Assembly (NCBI GenBank): GCA_031261745.1
Contig: JAISJC010000050.1
Coordinates: 1-54,067 of the forward strand
Reading direction: 5' to 3'
DNA length: 54,067 bases
Source: Oscillospiraceae bacterium
GTDB taxonomy: Bacteria > Bacillota > Clostridia > Oscillospirales > Oscillospiraceae
This document shows, in pieces, positions 47,990 through 54,067 of this stretch. How positions within the stretch are numbered: the first letter of the stretch is position 1; each line of letters opens with the position of its first letter. The notes beneath the pieces are model-generated. The model saw nothing but the letters and a program-made list of their open reading frames with translations. It was not told where the DNA came from and made no database searches. Made by a program: the position numbers and the translations under genes.

Positions 47990-48811
47990 GTGAGCAAAAA
48001 GAAACCGAGATACTCAAAATATTTCTCTCGTAAATACATAAGCGGTCGCGTCGTCGAGGAGATAGTTTTCCGCTTGCCGGAAGATCCGACGGCTCCGCCG
48101 CCCCGCCGTTCCGCCAAGGAGCGCGCTCATCGCGTTCAGACAAAGCACGACAAGTCGCTCGTGAACAAGGCGACGCGGCTCATACACTGCAACTTCGGTT
48201 CCGAGGATTATTTTGTGACGCTGACCTACGGCGACGCGGAACACGCAAAGCTCGAAATCCGCGCGGCCGCGATTTCCGAGCGGACGGGACAGTATGAGAT
48301 AGAAACGCCGGGGCTTGGCTCGCACTCACTCTATGAGGCGGGGCGACAGGACTTGACAAACTGGCTCCGGCGCGTGAAATACAAATGCGCCAAGCTCGGT
48401 ATTGAATTCAAATACTTCGCGACGACCTCAGATATGGGCGTTGAGGCGGGCGAAGAGCGCGACGTGCGCGTTCATCATCACGTTATCATCAATGCCGAGG
48501 CGCGGGACATCGCCGTCGCGTGCTGGCGGAGCGAGAACGTGAAAACAACGCGACTGTGGGCGGAACAGACGGACCGCACGCCGTTGCTTAAATATATGCT
48601 TGAACAGGTTAGGCACTACACGGACGAAAAGGCGTACAAGCCGAGCCGCAACCTCGCGACGCCGGAGATTGACGAGAAACCCGTGTCGGCCTCGTATGAA
48701 CCGAAAGTGCCGCGGTGGGCGACAGTCGTGTACCGCGCGGAGTGGCTACCCGGCCGGGCGCAATACGTCCGATACATACTTCCGGAAACACCGGTTCAAA
48801 AAAACGCGTGA
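47990..48811 (+). CDS. HUH-type rolling-circle Rep (ORF2/G2P family)
   Basis: A 273-residue replication initiator. HUH endonuclease motifs are visible: motif 1 YFVTLTY, motif 2 VRVHHHVIIN (the two metal-binding His), and a motif-3 Tyr in LLKYMLEQVRHY followed by SRNLATP. Such proteins nick one strand and prime rolling-circle copying. GTG 47990 is the likely start, with GGAGG about 11 bases upstream. It is unusual as the only replication gene visible in a tailed-phage early region. Confidence 0.87.
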   Translation: MSKKKPRYSKYFSRKYISGRVVEEIVFRLPEDPTAPPPRRSAKERAHRVQTKHDKSLVNKATRLIHCNFGSEDYFVTLTYGDAEHAKLEIRAAAISERTGQYEIETPGLGSHSLYEAGRQDLTNWLRRVKYKCAKLGIEFKYFATTSDMGVEAGEERDVRVHHHVIINAEARDIAVACWRSENVKTTRLWAEQTDRTPLLKYMLEQVRHYTDEKAYKPSRNLATPEIDEKPVSASYEPKVPRWATVVYRAEWLPGRAQYVRYILPETPVQKNA

Positions 48812-48926
48812 CGCCTCACGCGGCATTTTTGCGCTGCTGGTGTGCCGAAAGGGTTGTAAAAACGCAAATACGAAACAAAAGTGAACCAAAAGTAAATATT
48901 ACGCCGTTATGGCGCAATAGAAATAA

Positions 48927-48956
48927 TGCGTAAAAAGGGGGTGCCGTTTTTACGCA
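48927..48956 (+). other. Hairpin upstream of the resolvase
   Basis: TGCGTAAAAA (48927-48936) pairs with TTTTTACGCA (48947-48956) around GGGGGTGCCG. It ends just before the resolvase ribosome site. It could be a weak terminator or a recombinase site. The remainder of 48812-48974 shows nothing else. Confidence 0.5.
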
Positions 48957-48974
48957 AAAGAAAGGAACGACATT

Positions 48975-49550
48975 ATGGCAAAAATCGGTTATGTGCGCGT
49001 GTCAACGCGCGAGCAGCACACGGAGCGGCAGGAGGCGATGATGGACAGGCTCGGCGTCGAGAAAATCTTTGTCGACAGACTGAGCGGGAAGAACGCGGAG
49101 CGGACGGAGCTGCTCGCAATGCTCAACTACGTCCGCGAGGGAGACACGCTCATCGTCGAGAGTTTCAGCCGGTTGTCTCGCTCGCTTAAAGATTTTCTGT
49201 GGATTTTGGATATGCTCGAAGAAAAGGGCGTCAAGCTCATCAGTCAAAAGGAGACGGTGGACACGTCCACGCCTATGGGAAAGTTCGTGGTACAGGTTCT
49301 CGGCGCACTCGCCGAAATGGAGCGGACGCAAATGCTCGAACGACAGGCGGAGGGAATTGCGATTGCGAAAGCGAACGGCGTGTACGCCGGAAAGGGGCGT
49401 CCGGCGCGGACGGATATCGACATCGAAGTGCTGCGCGCGGATATCGAACGTCTCGCGCGCGGCGACGATATGATTTCCCACATTTGCCGACGGCACAAAA
49501 TCAGCCGGTCAACGTTTTACAGGCTTCAAAAAAATCTTTCGTCAAAATGA
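48975..49550 (+). CDS. Serine resolvase/invertase
   Basis: A 191-residue small serine recombinase: catalytic Ser in GYVRVSTREQ, the conserved DRLSGKNAERTEL and SFSRLSRSLKDF blocks, an E-helix (EMERTQMLERQAEGI) and a C-terminal helix-turn-helix (MISHICRRHKISRSTFYRL). Works on short res-type sites, either resolving multimers or inverting DNA. AAGGAACG precedes the ATG. Located between Rep and the terminase. Confidence 0.92.
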   Translation: MAKIGYVRVSTREQHTERQEAMMDRLGVEKIFVDRLSGKNAERTELLAMLNYVREGDTLIVESFSRLSRSLKDFLWILDMLEEKGVKLISQKETVDTSTPMGKFVVQVLGALAEMERTQMLERQAEGIAIAKANGVYAGKGRPARTDIDIEVLRADIERLARGDDMISHICRRHKISRSTFYRLQKNLSSK

Positions 49551-49571
49551 CGATTTTCGGCAATCGCTTGA

Positions 49572-49618
49572 AATCATAACATTATGTTATATAATATACA
49601 TAGTGTTATGATTTTTTT
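49572..49618 (+). terminator. Long AT-rich palindrome with T-run
   Basis: AATCATAACA (49572-49581) pairs with TGTTATGATT (49604-49613), with an inner TATGT/ACATA stem, followed by more T (to 49618). It acts as a terminator for the resolvase; the near-perfect symmetry also makes it a candidate recombinase binding site. Confidence 0.78.
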
Positions 49619-49662
49619 GAGTATTTGCGTATTAATAAACAATTAGTAATATGGTGATTGGA

Positions 49663-50163
49663 ATGGGGCGTAAAAAGAAATATGAAACGGTTAAGGCGTT
49701 CGAGCGGGCTGTCGACGCGTATTTCAACAGCATTTCGCGCCAAGTGCCGATGAAAATTCCCGAACTTACGGGGTTCTCAAACGAGGCGAAGCCGATGTAC
49801 AAGGCCGTTCCGTTCAAGAACGAGGCGGGCGAGCAGGTGATGACGTACGAATACGCCAAGCCTCCGAGCGTTACGGGTCTTTGCATATTTCTCGGAATGA
49901 CGCGAGAGGCGTTGCGCGGGTACCGGAACCGCGAGGCATTCGCGGACGCGGTAGAGAGCGCGACGTTGCGGATTGAGGATTACCTCGCGGAGGAGCTGAT
50001 GAGCAGACGGCACGTCGAGGGCGTGAAGTTCAATCTGCAACACAATTACGGGTGGAAAGAGCGGAGCGAGGTTGAGGCGGTGGTGCCGGCGGCGGCACCG
50101 ATGAGCGCGTCCGAAAAGCTGGCACTCATTGACGAGCTAATCAAAAATGAACAGAACCGATGA
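49663..50163 (+). CDS. terS: Terminase small subunit
   Basis: A 166-residue DNA-recognition subunit: basic N-terminus (MGRKKKYETVKAFERAVDAYFNS), a helix-turn-helix region (PPSVTGLCIFLGMTREALRGYRN), AVESATLRIEDYLAEELMS and the end VKFNLQHNYGWKER, a common terminase-small signature. It sits immediately before the large subunit and overlaps it by 17 bases. ATG 49663 is preferred by weak GGTGA spacing. Confidence 0.88.
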   Translation: MGRKKKYETVKAFERAVDAYFNSISRQVPMKIPELTGFSNEAKPMYKAVPFKNEAGEQVMTYEYAKPPSVTGLCIFLGMTREALRGYRNREAFADAVESATLRIEDYLAEELMSRRHVEGVKFNLQHNYGWKERSEVEAVVPAAAPMSASEKLALIDELIKNEQNR

Positions 50164-51661
50164 ACAGCTCGCCGCGCTGACGTGGCTGCGAGACTGGCGG
50201 GAGAGCAATAACGACTGGACGGTCGGGCTGCTCGCGGATACGCACCGTTTCCTCGTGATGAAAGGCGGAGCGGGCAGCGGAAAGAGCATATTCGCCGGGC
50301 GAAAGCTGCTCGAACGCATATTCACGGAGCGGGGTAACAAGTTCCTCGCGACGCGAAAAACGGCAAAGGAGTTAGAGGGCAGCTGCTGGGCGCAAATGCT
50401 CGGCCAGCTCGAAGAGCATTATCCGGACGAGCCGGTCAAAATTAACGGCACCTTGAAGTCGATTACGAGCCTGCGTACCGGGAGCCAAATCGTTATGAGC
50501 GGCTTGGACGACGTGCGGAAGCTGAAATCAATTTACGGACTGACGGGCGCGTGGATTGAGGAGGCGGACGAGGTTACGCTGTCGGATTTTCTCGAAATAA
50601 ACAGGCGTATCCGCGGCCAGTCGGAGAATTATCAGCAAATCATACTGACGTTCAATCCGACGTCCTCGAAGTCGTGGTTAAAGCTCACGTTCTGGGACAA
50701 ACCGCCGGAGCTTATGCGCGAGGGTATCAGGACCTACGAGAACGTGTACACGGACAACCGTTTTCTGACGGACGAGGACCGCGCGCAGCTTGAAATGCTC
50801 CGCGACATATCGCCGTATGACTATGAGGTCTACACGCTCGGCCAATGGGGCGTCGTCGGAAACACCGTGTTTGATAAGGTCGCGGTGAGCGAGCGAATCA
50901 AGAACGCGCCGGAGCCGGTCGCCGTCGGATATTACGAATACGACGTACAGTCCGACGACGTGCATATATCAAACGCGAGGTGGGTGGACGACCCGAACGG
51001 TTCAATACGCGTTTACAAGCGACCCGAAAAAGGCAAGCGGTACGCAATCGGCGGGGACACAGCGGGCTACGGCTCGGACTTCTTCACGGGGCAGGCTCTC
51101 GACGCGGCGAGCGGGGAGCAGGTCGCGGTACTCAAACAGGCTATGGACGAGGATTTGTACGCGAGACAGATGTATTGCCTCGGTAATGACTACAACGAGG
51201 CGATTGTCGGCATCGAAACGAACTTCTCGACGTATCCGGTGCAAATCCTGCAAAAAATGGGTTACAGTCACCAGTTCGTGCGCGAGCGCGAGGACGTTTA
51301 CACGGGAGCGTACGTCAAGAGCTACGGATTTGTGACGAGCAGCAAGTCGCGGAACCGCATTATCGCGAACCTCGTTCAGCTCGTCCGCGAGCATTCGGAG
51401 CTGTTCAACGACTTGGAAACGCTCGACGAAATGCTGACGTTCGTCCGGAACGAAAAGGGGCGCGCCGAGGCCGTCGCGGGGGCGCACGACGATCTCGTTA
51501 TGGCTGCCGCAATCGCATATGACGTCAGACGGCAGGTGCGGGGCGGGGCCGCGAACAGTCCGGATATCAGCAAGCTGGACAAGGACCTGCAACGGTTCTA
51601 TTACAACGCGAAACCTGAGGAGCGGCAAAATCTGTTAAAGAAGTGGGGGGTTGCACAGTGA
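50147..51661 (+). CDS. terL: Terminase large subunit (PBSX-like)
   Basis: A 504-residue packaging motor. Walker A GGAGSGKS (40-47), the adenine-type segment FLATRKTAKELEGS, Walker B with catalytic acid GAWIEEADE, coupling motif LTFNPTS, and the nuclease domain beginning YAIGGDTAGYGSDFF with later NFSTYP and HDDLVMAAA. It cuts concatemers and pumps DNA into procapsids. Confidence 0.94.
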   Translation: MNRTDEQLAALTWLRDWRESNNDWTVGLLADTHRFLVMKGGAGSGKSIFAGRKLLERIFTERGNKFLATRKTAKELEGSCWAQMLGQLEEHYPDEPVKINGTLKSITSLRTGSQIVMSGLDDVRKLKSIYGLTGAWIEEADEVTLSDFLEINRRIRGQSENYQQIILTFNPTSSKSWLKLTFWDKPPELMREGIRTYENVYTDNRFLTDEDRAQLEMLRDISPYDYEVYTLGQWGVVGNTVFDKVAVSERIKNAPEPVAVGYYEYDVQSDDVHISNARWVDDPNGSIRVYKRPEKGKRYAIGGDTAGYGSDFFTGQALDAASGEQVAVLKQAMDEDLYARQMYCLGNDYNEAIVGIETNFSTYPVQILQKMGYSHQFVREREDVYTGAYVKSYGFVTSSKSRNRIIANLVQLVREHSELFNDLETLDEMLTFVRNEKGRAEAVAGAHDDLVMAAAIAYDVRRQVRGGAANSPDISKLDKDLQRFYYNAKPEERQNLLKKWGVAQ

Positions 51662-53751
51662 CGAATAATAAGCTCGTAAAGTGGCAGGAGCGGCTGTCGC
51701 GCAACGGCGCGGCATTCGCGCGGGATATTGCCGAGGTGGATAAGTTCGAGCGCGGATATCTGGGCGACTACTATCTGACGCCGCTGACGGACTTTGACGT
51801 TGAGAGCGACGGCGACAGCCTGCGGGCGCATTACATACGCCGCATCTGCGCGGAACACGTCGAGAGCATTACCGACAGTACGATTCCCGCCGTAAAGACG
51901 CAGGCGGCGCGAAAGAGAGACGAATATCTCGCGACGCTGATTGAGCGCGTGTGCCGGCAGGAGATAGACAGACTTCCGGCGGAACAGATTAACGATATGG
52001 CGGAGCGTACGGCGAGCATTGCCGGGGCGACAGGTTTCGGTTTGCAGTGGGATAAAACTCAAAAAAACGGCCGCGGCGCGGTTGTTCTCGAACACGCGCA
52101 CCCCAAAATGCTTTGCCCGCAGGCGGGCATACATTCCGGCGTTGAGGATATGGACTATTATATTCTCAAACTTCCGACGACGAAGCGCGAGATAAAGGCG
52201 CGGTACGGCGTTGACGTGGAGGACGAGGCAGAGAGCGAACCCGCCGTAAACGGCATTGACGGCGTAATGGGCGGCGAATATGAGAGTGACCTCGTGACGT
52301 TATATATGGGATACGAGCGGCACGCGGATAACACAATCGGTTTGTACGCGTGGGTGAACGATATCGAGGTTGTTGACGACTCGGATTATATGGCGCGGCA
52401 CGAAAAGGTCTGCTCGAAGTGCGGCGAGCCGGAGAGCGCGAGCTTACAGCTCACGGCTATGCTTGAAAACACGCAGGACGGCACATATCCTGAGGGCGCG
52501 GAACTCGCCACGCCGGAGCGCGGCGTGTGTGCGTTTTGCGGTTCCGATTCCTGGAACGAGGAAACGCTTGATTTTGAGATTCTGCGCGAGCCGGTGCAGC
52601 TGGCGAGCGGCGAGATTTTGCCGGAGGGGACGGAGGTTCCGTACTATAAGCCGGACAGATATCCGTTTGTGTGGCAGAAAAATGTTTTCGTTTACGGGAA
52701 ACTGCTCGGCGAGAGCGACGTCGGGAAAATACTCGACCAGCAGAATGTTATAAGCCGCCTTGACCTCTCGATATCTCAAAAGCTGTTCCGCGGCTCGTCC
52801 GTTCTGTTGCCGGAGGGCGTTCCGCTGAAAGTCAACTCGACGGACGACGGGCTGACGTATTACTCGCTCGGCGACATTCCGGCGTTGAACGCGGCACGGG
52901 TTATTGACTTCGAGGGGAATATCCAACAGGATATGCAATACCTGCAAGACCAATATCAGGCGTCTCGCAATATCCTCGGCATAACGGACAGCTTTCAGGG
53001 GCGGCGCGACACGACGGCGCAGTCGGGCGTTTCAAAGCAATTCGCCGCGGCACAGAGCGCGGGACGCTTAGAGAGCCGCCGCGTGCTGAAACGGGCGGCT
53101 TGGGCGGGGATATACGAGCTTATATTCAAATTCCTGCTGGCGTACTGTGACGACGATATATATGTGCTGAACCGGAACGACACCGGCGAGCTTGAAGAGC
53201 AGCGGTTTAACCGTCATCTGTTTCTGCGGCGGAATCAATTCGGCGAGTTGGAGTACAATACGGACTTCCAGTTCAGCATTGACCCGGACGGCGAGCGGAT
53301 TAACAGCCGTGAGAATATGTGGGCGCAGACAATCGAGGCGTTCGCGACCGGACGAATGGGCGATCCGAACGATCCGGGCATTCGCGTGATGATGTACTCG
53401 CAGCTCAAATACCTGCACTATCCGAACGCGGACGAGCTGCTGAAAATGGCAATCGAAATCCGTGACAAGACGGAGCAGGCGGCGCAAATGCGAATGCAGC
53501 AGGGGCAACAGTCGCAGGCGGCGCAAATGCAGGGACAACAGCAGGCGCAGCAGCTCAACCAGGCAAAGCTCGCGGCCGATGTTCAGCTCCGGCAAAAAGA
53601 GGTCGATTTACGCAGGCGCGCACAGGACATTGAACTGACAAAGCTCTCCGAGGAACAGCAGAATAAGCGGCGCGCCGAGGCGAAACAGGAGATACAGGAG
53701 CGGTTAATGGCGGCGCAGGCCGCACGGCAGGGAGGATTCGGAAATGAATAA
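51658..53751 (+). CDS. Portal protein with inserted zinc motif
   Basis: A 697-residue portal (dodecameric connector) recognised by its place after terL and by landmarks such as YIRRICAEHVESITDSTIPAVKTQ, DVGKILDQQNVISRLDLSISQKLFRGSS, a C-terminal Gln-rich helical region and QAQQLNQAKLAADVQLRQKEVDL. An extra Cys4 unit (CSKCG...CAFCG, about 248-303) is inserted in the middle. GTG 51658 overlaps the terL stop, with GGGGGG about 8 bases upstream. Head assembly genes follow outside the window. Confidence 0.85.
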   Translation: MTNNKLVKWQERLSRNGAAFARDIAEVDKFERGYLGDYYLTPLTDFDVESDGDSLRAHYIRRICAEHVESITDSTIPAVKTQAARKRDEYLATLIERVCRQEIDRLPAEQINDMAERTASIAGATGFGLQWDKTQKNGRGAVVLEHAHPKMLCPQAGIHSGVEDMDYYILKLPTTKREIKARYGVDVEDEAESEPAVNGIDGVMGGEYESDLVTLYMGYERHADNTIGLYAWVNDIEVVDDSDYMARHEKVCSKCGEPESASLQLTAMLENTQDGTYPEGAELATPERGVCAFCGSDSWNEETLDFEILREPVQLASGEILPEGTEVPYYKPDRYPFVWQKNVFVYGKLLGESDVGKILDQQNVISRLDLSISQKLFRGSSVLLPEGVPLKVNSTDDGLTYYSLGDIPALNAARVIDFEGNIQQDMQYLQDQYQASRNILGITDSFQGRRDTTAQSGVSKQFAAAQSAGRLESRRVLKRAAWAGIYELIFKFLLAYCDDDIYVLNRNDTGELEEQRFNRHLFLRRNQFGELEYNTDFQFSIDPDGERINSRENMWAQTIEAFATGRMGDPNDPGIRVMMYSQLKYLHYPNADELLKMAIEIRDKTEQAAQMRMQQGQQSQAAQMQGQQQAQQLNQAKLAADVQLRQKEVDLRRRAQDIELTKLSEEQQNKRRAEAKQEIQERLMAAQAARQGGFGNE

Positions 53752-53989
53752 ACGCGAGGTTGCCATTGAAATTCTTGCGAATATGGAGGACGAGGCCGAC
53801 GCGCAGCGCGGTTATCAAAAGCTCCTGACGCTTGAGGGGCTGACGGCCGGCGACCGCAAACAGATTGCGGAGATAATTTCAGACGAGAAAAATCATCTGA
53901 TTATTCTTCAGGCAATGTTGAGAGATTACGACGGTGACATTTCGCCCGCGGACGACGGACTGAAACAGGCGATATCCGAACTGGATTGA
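53744..53989 (+). CDS. Hypothetical small helical phage protein
   Basis: An 81-residue helical protein (MNKREVAIEILANMEDEADAQRGYQKLLTLEGL...EKNHLIILQAMLRDY), with a ferritin-like ExxH pattern (SDEKNH) seen in small proteins next to portal genes. It overlaps the portal gene by eight bases. Role unknown. Confidence 0.72.
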   Translation: MNKREVAIEILANMEDEADAQRGYQKLLTLEGLTAGDRKQIAEIISDEKNHLIILQAMLRDYDGDISPADDGLKQAISELD

Positions 53990-54061
53990 TATACAGCCGC
54001 GAGGGGCGTTACCCGTCAGCACAGGGAAAACGGCTGAGGTCAGAGGAAAGGAGGACAAGAA

Positions 54062-54067
54062 AATGGC
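54062..54067 (+). CDS. Start of the next phage gene, cut by the window edge
   Basis: AGGAGG (54050-54055) and ATG 54062 mark the start of another structural gene; only two codons are visible. The 70 bases before it hold no other feature. Confidence 0.6.

Overview
The window looks like a chromosome segment of a Gram-positive Clostridia-type bacterium (Bacillota). Evidence: GGAGG ribosome sites with many GTG/TTG starts, a class D sortase, SLH and Cna-B surface proteins, a lipobox lipoprotein, and mobile-element families typical of gut Clostridia. It is GC-rich for the group, apart from an AT-rich stretch at about 37.4-41.5 kb. Three layers are visible.

(1) About 1-32.2 kb is the right-hand part of a Tn1549/CTn-like integrative conjugative element; its left end is outside the window. 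The transfer and surface module (1-14 kb) has a VirB4-like ATPase, a membrane-anchored M23 + NlpC/P60 wall hydrolase, DUF4315 and DUF4366 proteins, a class D sortase, an SLH-CAP protein and an 1857-residue Cna-B adhesin. Cargo follows (14-20.8 kb): an AbiE-type type IV toxin-antitoxin pair, an XRE regulator divergent from a SLOG protein, a PAPS-reductase-like PP-loop protein and unknown genes. An IS110-family insertion (20828-22418) lies upstream of a minus-strand gene; its left end holds a candidate bridge RNA whose four guide segments can be matched to the insertion site and the element ends. Next come topB, an ArdA/DUF3849-type protein, and a row of small genes whose proteins end in the same C-terminal tail. 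The row includes a Fic-like protein lacking the catalytic His and a ToxN toxin preceded by its ToxI repeat RNA (type III toxin-antitoxin). TTRAP, MobC and a MOBP-like relaxase complete the mobilisation module, followed by a hairpin cluster.

(2) About 32.3-35.2 kb is a two-gene surface operon: a purple-acid-phosphatase-like SLH protein, then a protein ending in a chitobiase-type domain. It has a consensus promoter and a roughly 210-nt leader with competing stems and a terminator. The second gene stops abruptly at the prophage boundary.

(3) About 35.2 kb to the right end is a tailed-phage prophage: tyrosine integrase, HicBA, a frameshifted HicB remnant, a repressor fusing XRE, ImmA/IrrE-like protease and S24 domains, and divergent early genes. 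Copies of one palindrome (TTCAGTTnnAACTGAA) sit between -35 and -10 of both the promoter next to the repressor and the early promoter. The early operon has a structured leader, an Xis-like HTH protein, zinc-ribbon proteins, a PcfK/AcrIIA9-like plus PcfJ-like pair, DUF3102, an HUH Rep and a serine resolvase. Small and large terminase and portal follow; head genes continue past the edge.

Strongest leads: the IS110 bridge RNA and its predicted junction promoter; the shared tail on ToxN, Fic-like and neighbouring proteins; the one-polypeptide repressor-protease-S24 switch with its operators; and the unclassified 32.3-kb leader. All assignments are from reading the sequence; no database search was run.
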